Shown piece after piece: positions 50,554 through 58,840 of a stretch of DNA of 64,000 nucleotides. Under the pieces are notes generated by a model. That model was not told the DNA's origin, made no database searches, and saw nothing but the letters and a program-made list of their open reading frames with translations. Made by a program: the position numbers and the translations under genes. Source of the stretch: Pseudonocardia autotrophica (GTDB lineage: Bacteria > Actinomycetota > Actinomycetes > Mycobacteriales > Pseudonocardiaceae). How positions within the stretch are numbered: position 1 is the first letter of the stretch; each line of letters begins with the position of its first letter. Where the stretch lies: positions 425,549 to 489,548 of the forward strand of contig NZ_JNYD01000004.1 in the NCBI RefSeq assembly GCF_000717175.1, written 5' to 3'.

Positions 50554-50643
50554 GGAGGCTTCGCCTAGTCTGGTCTATGGCGCCGCACTGCTAATGCGGT
50601 TTGGGGTCACCCCCCATCCCGGGTTCAAATCCCGGAGCCTCCG
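50554..50643 (+). tRNA. tRNA-Ser(GCU)
   Basis: Complete class II tRNA of 90 bases without encoded CCA. Acceptor GGAGGCT/AGCCTCC, anticodon loop CTGCTAA (GCU), long variable arm and T-loop GTTCAAATCC. It lies 61 bp before tRNA-Arg. Confidence 0.96.
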
Positions 50644-50704
50644 CGCTGGCGTGGGCCGACTCTCGGGTCGGACACGGCATGTAGTACAACTGAATGCGGT
50701 ACAC

Positions 50705-50777
50705 GCGCCCGTAGCTCAACGGATAGAGCATCTGACTACGGATCAGAAGGTTAGGGGTTCGAATCCCTTCGGGCGCA
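50705..50777 (+). tRNA. tRNA-Arg(ACG)
   Basis: Complete 73-base tRNA, acceptor GCGCCCG/CGGGCGC, anticodon loop CTACGGA (ACG), T-loop GTTCGAATCC. A terminator hairpin and a decayed integrase follow, suggesting this tRNA was the attachment site of a lost mobile element. Confidence 0.97.
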
Positions 50778-50788
50778 CAGCAAGGAAC

Positions 50789-50821
50789 CGGGCCCTGACC
50801 AGTTAATTTGGTCGGGGCCCG
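50789..50821 (+). terminator. Terminator after tRNA-Arg
   Basis: CGGGCCCTGACCA / TGGTCGGGGCCCG, 13 bp with one G-U pair and a 7-base loop, 11 bp after the tRNA. Confidence 0.75.
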
Positions 50822-50891
50822 ACTCGTTCCAGGGCGTCGAAGTGGATCACGATCCACGGTCTGATCCACAAGCGTTGCTCGCTTCCAGCCT

Positions 50892-51450
50892 GTGGCCGCC
50901 GTGGAGGAGCCGCCGAAGTCGCGGCGACGGGGCAGCATCCGCCGGATGCGCACAGGTTCCAGGTACGCGTGTCGACCGGCGAGGATCCCAGCACCGGCGA
51001 GCGGATCATCCTCACGGACAGCGTCCCGATCGAGCAGCCGGGCAACGCCCGCTCGGAGCGGGCGGCCCAGAAGGAGGCTGAGAAGCTCCGTACGCGCCTG
51101 CTGGCCGATGCCGACGACCTCGAGGTGGCTCGCACCCGCGCGACCGTCGGGGCGCTTCTGGACCGCTGGATGACCCAGCATGAGATCGACCCGAGGACCT
51201 GGATCTCAGCGCAGGCACCGTCCGGCTGGATGGGAATTACGTCCGAACTGCGGACGGGGATGCTGCTCAAGTACGGCGAGAGCTACCAAATGCGCCGGGT
51301 GCTATCGACGTCCCGACGGTCGGGCTGCTCCGAGCCCGCCGCCACGACTGCGCCGCTCGTCTGGCCCTGCTCGGCGCTGAGCTGACCGACCGAATGTGGC
51401 GGTTCTCCGCATCGCCGGACATGAGCCGCCCGCGCGACGCTCAGGGGCGC
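50892..51450 (+). pseudogene. Decayed tyrosine integrase
   Basis: Fragments of an actinobacterial phage-type integrase in shifting frames. From 50892: KSRRRGSIRRMRTG. From about 50960 in another frame: FQVRVSTGEDPSTGERIILT and ARTRATVGALLDRWMTQHEI. From 51193 in the third frame: LDLSAGTVRLDGNYVRTADG and LLRARRHDCAARLALLGAEL; a stretch near 51255-51310 fits the family only in the second frame. The central part is deleted and the catalytic C-terminus (HxxR, Tyr) is gone. It lies just after tRNA-Arg, the typical place for such an integrase, and is interrupted by the stop region of the oxidoreductase. Confidence 0.8.
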
Positions 51451-52358
51451 ACGCGAATGACGGTCTTGCCCTTGCGCCGCTCTGTCGGGTTGAGCGCGGG
51501 GATGGCCTCGTCGAGGGTCGCGACGGTTCCGACGTGCGTGCGAAGCCGCCCATCTCGTACCCGGTCGACGATCTCCACCAGCTGACTCGGAACGGACTCG
51601 ACGACGAAGTCGACCGCCAAGGCGTCGACAGGGCGAGTCTCGACAGGTCCGACCACCGACACCAGTGTCCCGCCGGGCCGGATGATGCTCGCCGAGCGCC
51701 TTTGGATCTCACCGCCGATGACATCGAAGACCAGGTCGACCCTGCCGATGTCGTCGAGATCCTCGTGATCGAGGGCGAGGAACTCGTTCGCGCCGAAGTC
51801 GAGCGCCGCCTGGCGGTCCGCCGCCCGACCGGTACCGATGACGTAGGCGCCGAACTCCCGGGCGAGCTGGGTCACCACAGATCCGACCGCGCCCGCGGCG
51901 CCGTGTGCGAGGACGCTCTGCCCCGCCCGAAGACGACCGTGCTGGAACAGGCCCTGCCACGCGGTCAGGCCGGAGATCGGCAGGCTCGCACCCACCGTGA
52001 AGTCGACGTTCCCCGGCAGCGGCGCAAGGTTGCGTGCCTCCACCGCCGCGTACTCGGCCAGCGTTCCGTCGCGGTGCCAGTCCGTGATCCCGAACACCCG
52101 CTGCCCCAGCGAGAGTCCCGTCGTGCCGTAGCCGAGGGATGAGACCACTCCCGCGAACTCATGGCCGATGATCGCCGGGACGCGATCGTGACCCGAGCGA
52201 TCGACCCACGTCGAGGGCCACTCCCACTCTGCGGGGACGAAGCCCGACGCATGGACTTCAACGACGACGTCGTTGATCGCCGGCTTCGGCTCGGGCCGCT
52301 CCGCGAGCGTGATCCCGGCCGCTTCCGCTGCCTGATCCATCGCGACGATCGCCTTCAT
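51441..52358 (-). CDS. Zinc-free quinone oxidoreductase-like MDR enzyme
   Basis: 305-residue NADP-dependent medium-chain reductase. Seen: the GroES-like N-terminal part (PAIIGHEFAGVVSSLG), NADP fold VLAHGAAGAVGSVVTQLAREFGA near residues 148-170 and VDLVFDVIGGE near 215. No zinc ligands, so quinone- or enone-reductase-like. ATG at 52358. Divergent from a TetR gene with two matching operators between them, so TetR likely represses it and an electrophile may induce it. It lies in the tRNA-Arg relic island, overlapping the integrase remnant, so it may have been acquired. Confidence 0.85.
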   Translation of the reverse strand: MKAIVAMDQAAEAAGITLAERPEPKPAINDVVVEVHASGFVPAEWEWPSTWVDRSGHDRVPAIIGHEFAGVVSSLGYGTTGLSLGQRVFGITDWHRDGTLAEYAAVEARNLAPLPGNVDFTVGASLPISGLTAWQGLFQHGRLRAGQSVLAHGAAGAVGSVVTQLAREFGAYVIGTGRAADRQAALDFGANEFLALDHEDLDDIGRVDLVFDVIGGEIQRRSASIIRPGGTLVSVVGPVETRPVDALAVDFVVESVPSQLVEIVDRVRDGRLRTHVGTVATLDEAIPALNPTERRKGKTVIRVRP

Positions 52359-52404
52359 GGGTGCCTCCACATCTCATGGGCGCCGGCTCCGTGCGCCGCT
52401 TTTT

Positions 52405-52420
52405 TGGGCTCGTTAGCCCA
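52405..52420. promoter_or_regulatory. TetR operator copy 1
   Basis: TGGGCT-CGTT-AGCCCA, an inverted repeat 46 bp from the oxidoreductase ATG. It is repeated 42 bp away as a second copy, a typical arrangement for control of divergent promoters by the adjacent TetR protein. Confidence 0.65.
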
Positions 52421-52446
52421 CTGATGGGAGTCAACACGGCACGATG

Positions 52447-52462
52447 TGGGCTGTCAAGCCCA
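52447..52462. promoter_or_regulatory. TetR operator copy 2
   Basis: TGGGCT-GTCA-AGCCCA, same arms as copy 1 with a different spacer, 21 bp before the TetR ATG. It likely gives autoregulation. Confidence 0.65.
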
Positions 52463-52483
52463 ATCTGGGTTATCGTGTGGGTC

Positions 52484-53140
52484 ATGGACGCCGCCACGGA
52501 AGCCCGGGTGCCGCAGAAGCTCACGGCCAAGGGGCAGGCGACCCGAGCCCGCATCCTCGAGCACGCCGCGGAGCTGATCTACACCAAGGGCGTCCACGCG
52601 ACGAACAACGAACAGCTCCGTCGCGCGGCCGGCGTCAGCGGGTCACAGCTCAACCACTACTTCCCGACCAAGGAGAGCCTTGTCCTCGCGGTCATCGAGT
52701 GGCAGGCCGAGCGCGTCCTCACGTTCCATCGCAGTGAGCGGTTCACCCACTTCGACAGCCTCGACTCGCTTCGGGAATGGGCGGGCTACTACATCGCCTA
52801 CGAGCGCTCCTACCAGGAAGGCTGCAGCCTCGGGTCGCTCGCCAGCGAGATCATCAAGACCGACCTCGACGTTCGCACGGAACTCGCGAACGCGTTCGAG
52901 CAGTGGAGAGACATCTTCCGAGATGGACTCGAACGGATGCAGAAGTCCGGCCGCATCAGCAACGACGCGGATCCCACCCGACTGGCCTATCTCCTGCTCT
53001 CCGCCTTCCAGGGCGGCATGCTCCTGGCCCAGGTCGCCCGCGACATCGCTCCGCTGAAAAACGCCCTACAGGCAGCCATCGACCACGTCCAGACCTTCGC
53101 GATGCCCCCTGCTGCCGGCGTACACGAGGATGTCGACTGA
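52484..53140 (+). CDS. TetR family regulator
   Basis: 218-residue repressor. The HTH lies at about residues 20-66 (KGQATRARILEHAAELIYTKG then EQLRRAAGVSGSQLNHYFPTKESLV). The C-terminal part (FHRSERFTHFDSLDSLREW, GCSLGSLASEIIKTD, AYLLLSAFQGGMLLAQVARD) resembles LmrA/YxaF-type ligand domains. ATG at 52484, 21 bp after operator copy 2. It controls the divergent oxidoreductase. Confidence 0.9.
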   Translation: MDAATEARVPQKLTAKGQATRARILEHAAELIYTKGVHATNNEQLRRAAGVSGSQLNHYFPTKESLVLAVIEWQAERVLTFHRSERFTHFDSLDSLREWAGYYIAYERSYQEGCSLGSLASEIIKTDLDVRTELANAFEQWRDIFRDGLERMQKSGRISNDADPTRLAYLLLSAFQGGMLLAQVARDIAPLKNALQAAIDHVQTFAMPPAAGVHEDVD

Positions 53141-53151
53141 GGCCCAGCGCA

Positions 53152-53276
53152 GCGGCCGGACCGGCCCGGCAAGCTCGACCCGAACAGGTTGCCACGGCCC
53201 GAGCCGCTCTCGCCGTCGGCCGAGCGGTCGAGCAACTCGCAGCGGCCTTCGGCGTCAGCCGGGCCACCTCTATCGA
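53152..53276 (+). pseudogene. Resolvase/invertase HTH remnant
   Basis: In one frame only, the translation reads PEQVATARAALAVGRAVEQ then LAAAFGVSRAT, the C-terminal helix-turn-helix of serine recombinases (Hin/Tn3-resolvase type). No catalytic domain precedes it and the frame runs into unrelated sequence. Together with the integrase remnant at 50892 it brackets the oxidoreductase/TetR pair. Confidence 0.65.
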
Positions 53277-53311
53277 CGTCGGGGTACTCGCGGGCACCGG
53301 GGGTCGCGCTC

Positions 53312-54442
53312 TCACACCGGGTCGGTCAGGGCGCGGCAGAGCGCCACGATCAGGTCCGTCTGGGTCACCATCCCGCGCAGCCGCCCGGCCGCGTCGACGA
53401 TCACGGCGGCGTGGGCGCGCCCGTCGGTGAGGGCGCGGCTCAGCGCCAGCGCGGGCAGGTCCGCGGGGGCCGTCAGGGGCGGCGAGGCCAGCTCGCCGAC
53501 GCAGGCGCCGGGGCGGACGAGCTCGCGGAGCCCGACCGTCCCGACCACCGTCTCGTCGGCGGCGAGCACCGGCAGGGTGCGTACGTCGTGCGCGAGCAGC
53601 AGGGCCCGCGCGGTGTCCGCGGTGTCGTGCACCTCCACCCGCACGACCTCGCGCGACATCACGTCGCCCGCGGTGGGCTCGCCGTGCCGCCGGACGAGGG
53701 CCTGGGTCTCGACCTCGCGGAGCAGGAGCCCGAGGTCCTCGCGGCTGATGTCGAACGCCTCGCCGACCTCGTCCAGGGCGCGGTCCACGTCCTCGGCGCG
53801 GAAGCGGCTGCGGCGCTCCGCGGGATCGGCCCGCCGCGTCCGGTGCGGATAGGCGTGGCCGGTGAAGCGGTGGAACAGCCACCCGAGCGTGACGAGGACG
53901 ACCGAGTTCAGACCGACCGGGACGAAGGCGAACAGAGGGCCGGCGCCCGCGATCACGTTGCCGCCGATCACCGTCATCAGCGCGGCCGCCCCGCCGGGCG
54001 GGTGCAGGCAGCGGAGCAGCGACATCACCGCGATCGCCCCGGCCACGGCGAGGCCGGAGGCGAGGAACGGGTCGTCGACGAGGGCCAGCACGCCGAGCCC
54101 GACCAGCGTCGACAGCACGTTGCCGCCCACGACCGACCACGGCTGCGCGAGGGGGCTCGCGGGAACCGCGAACACGAGCACGGCCGACGCGCCGATCGGC
54201 GCCACGAGGTACGGGAGGGCCGCCGTGTGCCCCACGACGATCGCCCCGAGCAGTGCGGTGACGCAGAGCGCGGCGAGCGCCCCGCCGCAAGCGAACATCC
54301 GGTCGCGGAGGGTGGCTCCGGCGAGGATCGGGCGGAAGCGACCGACTCGACCCACTCGTGCACCGCCCTGCCCGTTCGTGCTGCCCCGTCCGTGCCGTCG
54401 GCCGGACGGCGACGGGGATCCGATGTTACGGAGAGATGACAT
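53312..54442 (-). CDS. HPP family membrane protein with two CBS domains
   Basis: 376-residue protein. Residues ~45-195 form an HPP domain with four to five helices and the signature LLRCLHPPGGAAALM near residue 145. The C-terminal ~130 residues carry two CBS repeats (PTAGDVMSREVVRVEVHD; LSRALTDGRAHAAVIVDAAGRL). HPP proteins have been linked to nitrite transport in plants and algae; CBS domains usually sense adenine nucleotides. The fusion is known in bacteria and suggests ligand-controlled transport. ATG at 54442. Confidence 0.87.
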   Translation of the reverse strand: MSSLRNIGSPSPSGRRHGRGSTNGQGGARVGRVGRFRPILAGATLRDRMFACGGALAALCVTALLGAIVVGHTAALPYLVAPIGASAVLVFAVPASPLAQPWSVVGGNVLSTLVGLGVLALVDDPFLASGLAVAGAIAVMSLLRCLHPPGGAAALMTVIGGNVIAGAGPLFAFVPVGLNSVVLVTLGWLFHRFTGHAYPHRTRRADPAERRSRFRAEDVDRALDEVGEAFDISREDLGLLLREVETQALVRRHGEPTAGDVMSREVVRVEVHDTADTARALLLAHDVRTLPVLAADETVVGTVGLRELVRPGACVGELASPPLTAPADLPALALSRALTDGRAHAAVIVDAAGRLRGMVTQTDLIVALCRALTDPV

Positions 54443-54638
54443 CGCAGCTCACCATCGAACCGGCCCGGACCGTCCCGTCCGACCGGCCCCGCCCGACAGG
54501 AGGGCCCGGCCGGGGCCGGGACCTGGGCTTTCGGGCGTGGCGGGCGCACACTGGGTGTGCCGCACCACGGCGTGATCCCGCTGACAGCGGGTGGTGGCGG
54601 TGGATCTTCCGGGTGAGGGTGATCAGGGGGTACGGGCG

Positions 54639-54884
54639 ATGGTCTCCAGGCAGCCGCCGGTCGAGCGGCACACGTGGACCGCGGCCGAGCAGGCCGAGCT
54701 GGACAGGCGGGCCCGGGCCCGCCGCCGCGTGCTCGGTCTCGCGGGGACGGACCGCACGCCCGGGCTCGACGTCGAGGGCGGGCCCGAGCTGGTCGAGGTG
54801 GTCGGGCCCGAGGCGGCCGGGATCCCCTCGCCCGCCGAGGAACCGGTCGTCGTGGAGGTCCCGGAGCCGCGCGCGCCGAGCTGA
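54639..54884 (+). CDS. Small hypothetical protein
   Basis: 81-residue polar protein with no recognised family: a basic N-terminal helix (WTAAEQAELDRRARARRRVLGLAG) then an acidic, Val/Pro/Glu-rich tail (residues ~45-81). No membrane segment or Cys. The ATG at 54639 has AGGGGG upstream. It lies 71 bp before the RsbW-like gene on the same strand. Confidence 0.5.
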   Translation: MVSRQPPVERHTWTAAEQAELDRRARARRRVLGLAGTDRTPGLDVEGGPELVEVVGPEAAGIPSPAEEPVVVEVPEPRAPS

Positions 54885-54955
54885 CCGGCACGGGTGATCG
54901 GGGCGGCCTCCGGCCAGCGGTCGCGAAGGGCCCCGGGGTTCGTCATCCTCGGGGC

Positions 54956-55396
54956 ATGGCGGACGACTCGGGCTTCTACAGCATCCGGTTCGGCGCGGAC
55001 CCGGTGCAGCTCGCCTTCTTCCGGGCGGGGCTGGACCGCTGGCTCCAGGCGCTGGAGTGGCCCGAGGCCGAGCGCGTCGACGCGATCCTGGCCGTGAGCG
55101 AGGCCTGCACCAACGCGGTCAAGCACGCCTACGCCGGGGGCGTCCCCGGGGACGTCGAGGTCGTCGGCCGGCTGGTGGCCGGGCCCACGCACCGCCAGGT
55201 CGTCGTGACGGTGCGGGACGAGGGCGTGTGGCGCCCGGACCACGGCGAGAAGGGCTACGGGATGAGCGTCATGCGCGGCTGCATGGACCGGGTGTCGATC
55301 CGCCGGGACGACGCGGGCACCACCGTCACGCTGGTCAGCGTCCCCGTGCCGTTGCTCGGCGCCCCGGACGGCTCGGGGCTGGCCGCCGCCGAGTGA
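54956..55396 (+). CDS. RsbW/SpoIIAB-like anti-sigma serine kinase
   Basis: 146-residue GHKL-fold ATP-binding protein. Seen: the N-box AILAVSEACTNAVKHAYAGG near residues 43-62, the G1-like VTVRDEGVWRPDHGEKGYGMSVMRG near 88-112 with the adenine-binding Asp and Gly, and the final beta strand GTTVTLVSVPV. These kinases bind a sigma factor and phosphorylate an anti-anti-sigma protein. Neither partner is adjacent, so its target lies elsewhere. ATG at 54956. Confidence 0.85.
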   Translation: MADDSGFYSIRFGADPVQLAFFRAGLDRWLQALEWPEAERVDAILAVSEACTNAVKHAYAGGVPGDVEVVGRLVAGPTHRQVVVTVRDEGVWRPDHGEKGYGMSVMRGCMDRVSIRRDDAGTTVTLVSVPVPLLGAPDGSGLAAAE

Positions 55397-55405
55397 GGGG
55401 CCCGC

Positions 55406-56965
55406 TCAGGAGGCGCCGCGGAGGGCCCAGACGTCGCAGCCGTCGAACGCCGAGGTGCGGACCTGCTCGGCGTTGTCGCGCAACCAGCTCGCCAGCGGCC
55501 CGGTGAGCTGGCCGGGCACCGGGTTCACGAACCAGCGGGCCCCCTGCGCCTGCATGCCCGCGAGCCGGGCCGGGTCGTACTGGTCCGCGGCCAGCACCCA
55601 GCCGTACCGGTCGGCCCGGTAGAGGATCACCGGCTCCTGGTAGTTGTTCGCGACGCCGTCCATCGTCGTGGTGCTGTCCGTGCCGACGACCACGAGGTCC
55701 CCGGGCCGGGACACCGCCGCCAGCTGCGTGGCGCACGTGCCGAGGGCGCCGGCGTCGGGGTCGAACGACTGGCGGAAGACGTTGACCGACTGGGCGCCGA
55801 GCGCCAGCACGGTCAGCACCCCGAGCGCCGCGACCAGCCGCGGGCCGAGCCGGTCGCGCAGCAGCCGCTGCGCCGCGACGACGCCGATGCCGGTCGCGAC
55901 CGCGGCGTAGGGCAGCGAGTAGACGTGGTACTGGATGCCGAGGTCGGAGCCGCTGTAGCGGCCGACCGCGAAGTAGTAGACGACGAGCGCGACCGCGCCG
56001 GCGAGCAGGAACGGCGCGGCCGGTGCCCCGCGGCGGAGCCGCCACAGCCACACCGCGCCGAGCAGTGCGAACGGCACCCCGACCACGCCGTAGATGAACA
56101 GCACCTCGCTGCGGAGGTTGCCGAGGTAGAAGTCGGCGCCCAGCCACATGGCGAGGTTGCCGAACTTGTCGTCGCCCCCGGAGATCACGCCGAAGGTGTT
56201 CCCGTAGGTCTCGTAGAGGCCCGAGGCGTGCCGCAGCCACAGCGCGGGCAGCACGAGCGCGGCGAGCCCGGCCAGGTAGACCGAGGGCCGGCGCAACCGG
56301 TCGCGCGCCGCGAGCAGCAGCCACAGCGCCATCACGAGCCCGACGTGCAACGAGGTCGGCTTGGCCAGCCCGGCCAGTGAGACCGCTCCGGCCGCCGCCA
56401 CCAGCCACCCCGGCCGGTCCTCCTGCAGCCAGCGGCAGAAGGCCAGCAGGGCCAGCAGCGTGAACGCCAGGACGGTGGCCTCGGGCATGAAGGCCGTGCC
56501 CCACCGCATGAACGCCGGTGAGACGGCCCAGGCGATCAGCGCCCACCGGGCGGCCGTGGGCGGCAGGATCCGCTTCGCGAGGCCCCAGAAGGCCGCGGTG
56601 GCGAGCAGCATGAAGGCCAGCGACACCAGCCGGCCGAGGAACTCGTGGTCGCCGAAGAGCGTGTACAGGATGCCGGTGAGCCACGGCATGATCGGCAGCT
56701 CGGACTCGACGTAGCCGGGCCCGTTCCCGCCCCAGTTGATCTGGGGCATGAACAGGTTCAGGCCGTGCTCGGCGTAGTTGCGCGCCATCGACGCGGTGTC
56801 CGACTGGCGCCAGATGTCGCCGGGGTAGGTCAGCGGGCCGAAGGCACGCACCACCGACAGGACCGTGACGACCCCGAGCACGAGCACGGCGACGCGACCG
56901 AGCAGATCCGGCCGCGGGCGCTCGGGAGCCACGGCCGTCGGGGGCCGGTCGATGTCGAGCTGCAC
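55406..56965 (-). CDS. PMT/ArnT-like membrane glycosyltransferase
   Basis: 519-residue GT-C type membrane protein. The first helix (VAVLVLGVVTVLSVVRAFG) leads to an extracytoplasmic loop with TYPGDIWRQSDTASMARNYAEHG near residues 45-67, holding the acidic residues typical of lipid-phosphate-sugar-using GT39/GT83 enzymes. Ten or so helices follow, then a soluble C-terminal domain of ~110 residues. It probably transfers a sugar from a polyprenyl phosphate to an envelope acceptor. It shares its 3' neighbour region with the RsbW-like gene (convergent, 9 bp). Confidence 0.8.
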   Translation of the reverse strand: MQLDIDRPPTAVAPERPRPDLLGRVAVLVLGVVTVLSVVRAFGPLTYPGDIWRQSDTASMARNYAEHGLNLFMPQINWGGNGPGYVESELPIMPWLTGILYTLFGDHEFLGRLVSLAFMLLATAAFWGLAKRILPPTAARWALIAWAVSPAFMRWGTAFMPEATVLAFTLLALLAFCRWLQEDRPGWLVAAAGAVSLAGLAKPTSLHVGLVMALWLLLAARDRLRRPSVYLAGLAALVLPALWLRHASGLYETYGNTFGVISGGDDKFGNLAMWLGADFYLGNLRSEVLFIYGVVGVPFALLGAVWLWRLRRGAPAAPFLLAGAVALVVYYFAVGRYSGSDLGIQYHVYSLPYAAVATGIGVVAAQRLLRDRLGPRLVAALGVLTVLALGAQSVNVFRQSFDPDAGALGTCATQLAAVSRPGDLVVVGTDSTTTMDGVANNYQEPVILYRADRYGWVLAADQYDPARLAGMQAQGARWFVNPVPGQLTGPLASWLRDNAEQVRTSAFDGCDVWALRGAS

Positions 56966-57105
56966 CCGTCACATCGTGCACACGTCCCCTGTGGCCAACC
57001 TGAGGACCCCTCGGTTCGTCCGCTCGGAGTCGACGGATGCGTGGCGCGGCATAAGATCGGTGTCGACTCCCCACCGTCGGATCCCGCAGCGAGGAGGGTC
57101 CGGGC

Positions 57106-58749
57106 TTGTCCGTGCTCCGTCCCGAGATCGCCCAGTCCTGGCATCGCATCGAGTCCTGCGGGCTGGACCCCGCCGCCTGCATCGACGTCGGCGCGGTCGT
57201 CGAGCCCGATCCCGGCACGCGCCTGCGCCGCGCGGCGGGCCCGGTGCTCACCGCGCTCGAGGGGCACCTGCGCGGGTCCCGGTTCGCCCTCGTCCTGGCC
57301 GACCGGGAGACCCGGCTGGTCGACATCCGCTTCGGCTCGCCCGAGCTGGAGCCGGTGCTGCAGTCCGTCGGGGTCGTGCCGGGCCAGCTGTTCACCGAGC
57401 AGGTCAGCGGCACCAACTCGGTGGCCACGGTCGCCGAGCTGCGGCGCGGGATCGCCGTCGTCGGGGCGGAGCACTACCTGGAGTCGCTGAAGCGGTTCGC
57501 CTGCTACGGGGTGCCGATCCGGGACCCGCTGACCGGGCGGCACGCCGGCGTCCTCGACATCACCTGCCTGACCGCCGACGCGAGCCCGCTGCTGCGGCCC
57601 TTCCTGCTCGGCGCCGCCCAGCAGATCGCCGACGGGATGCTGGCCGAGGCCCGTGGTTCGCACCGCCGGGTGCTCGCGGCGTTCGAGGCGGCGCGGCTGC
57701 GGGCGGCGGGGCCGCTGGTGGCGTTCGGGCCCGACCTCGTGCTGACCAACGACGCCGCGGCGGACCTGCTGCAGCCGGTCGACCACGCCGCGCTGCAGGC
57801 CCTGCGGCACGGCCGGCCGGGGGCGGTGCACACCGAGGTCGAGCTGGCGTCGGGCCGGCGGATGGTCGCCCGCGTCGAGCCGGTCGGCGGCGGGGGCTTC
57901 CTCGTGGAGCTGGAGCGGCCGGAGCGGCCCTCGGTGGTGCGCGTGGCGGTGCCCGTGCCGGACCGGGACTGGCACGCCGAGCTGCGGCCGCGGATCCTGC
58001 GCTACCGCGCGGAGCAGGCGAACGTGCTGGTCCTCGGCGAGCCGGGCACGGGCCGGACGACGGTCGCGACCCAGCTCGCGGGCGCGGGACCGGTCGCGGT
58101 GCTGGCCGGCGCCCTCGTCACGGTGGCGGAGACGCACGTGCCGCTGGCCGAGGCGACCGGCGGGGGCACCCTGCTGGTCGAGGACGCCCACCTGCTGGCC
58201 CCGGCGGTCGCGGCGCACCTCGGGCACGAGGCGGACCGGCGGGGCGTGCGGCTCGTGCTGACGGCAGGCCTCGACGGCCTGCCGCCCGGGGAGACGGCCG
58301 CGTTCGGGGCCCGATGTCCGGTCCGCCTCGAGCTGCCCACCGTCCGCAGCCGGCGCGACCGGATCCCGGCCCTCGCCGGCGCGCTGCTGCGTGAGCGCGC
58401 CGGCGGCGCCGTCCGGTTCACCACCGGAGCGCTCCGGACCCTCGCCGCACACGACTGGCCGGGGAACCTGCGGGAACTCGCCACGGTCGTCGGGTACGTC
58501 GCCGGGCGGCGCTCGGCGGGCGACCTCACCGAGGCCGACCTGCCGCCGGGCTACCGGGAGGGGCCGCGCGAACCGGTCCCGGGCGCCCTGTGGCAGGCGG
58601 AGCGGGACGCGATCGTCCGCTGCCTGGAGAGCTGCGGGGGCAACAAGGTGCACGCCGCCCGCCGGCTCGGGATCAGCCGCACCACGCTCTACCGCCGGAT
58701 CCGCGAGCTGCACATCGACCCGGAGGCGCTGCGCGAGCGGCCGGCCTGA
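57106..58749 (+). CDS. bEBP-like regulator (GAF, degenerate AAA+, Fis HTH)
   Basis: 547-residue regulator laid out like sigma-54 activators of the AcoR/MimR type. It has a GAF-type sensor at about residues 20-185, an AAA+ domain from ~290 with Walker A GEPGTGRTTVA near 311-321 and Walker-B-like LLVEDAH, and a Fis-type HTH GGNKVHAARRLGISRTTLYR near 510-529. The GAFTGA loop that contacts sigma-54 is absent, and actinobacteria usually lack RpoN, so it probably activates a sigma-70 promoter. It converges with an NDMA-dependent alcohol dehydrogenase, the kind of gene such regulators control. The start is a TTG or GTG-type codon at 57106. Confidence 0.82.
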   Translation: MSVLRPEIAQSWHRIESCGLDPAACIDVGAVVEPDPGTRLRRAAGPVLTALEGHLRGSRFALVLADRETRLVDIRFGSPELEPVLQSVGVVPGQLFTEQVSGTNSVATVAELRRGIAVVGAEHYLESLKRFACYGVPIRDPLTGRHAGVLDITCLTADASPLLRPFLLGAAQQIADGMLAEARGSHRRVLAAFEAARLRAAGPLVAFGPDLVLTNDAAADLLQPVDHAALQALRHGRPGAVHTEVELASGRRMVARVEPVGGGGFLVELERPERPSVVRVAVPVPDRDWHAELRPRILRYRAEQANVLVLGEPGTGRTTVATQLAGAGPVAVLAGALVTVAETHVPLAEATGGGTLLVEDAHLLAPAVAAHLGHEADRRGVRLVLTAGLDGLPPGETAAFGARCPVRLELPTVRSRRDRIPALAGALLRERAGGAVRFTTGALRTLAAHDWPGNLRELATVVGYVAGRRSAGDLTEADLPPGYREGPREPVPGALWQAERDAIVRCLESCGGNKVHAARRLGISRTTLYRRIRELHIDPEALRERPA

Positions 58750-58787
58750 GGCTCTGTTCGACGGGCGGGTCCGCAAGCTCCCCCGCC

Positions 58788-58815
58788 GGGGCGGGACCGG
58801 TCGTTTCCGGTCCCG
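58788..58815. terminator. Bidirectional terminator
   Basis: 11-bp stem GGCGGGACCGG / CCGGTCCCGCC with a 6-base loop between convergent genes ending at 58749 and 58841. Confidence 0.65.
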
Positions 58816-58840
58816 CCGCGGCGGATCGGGTGTCCGGGAC

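Noticed and set aside
53141..53320. attR copy of the tRNA-Arg 3' end
   Set aside because: No stretch matching GTTCGAATCCCTTCGGGCGC was found near the distal end of the island.
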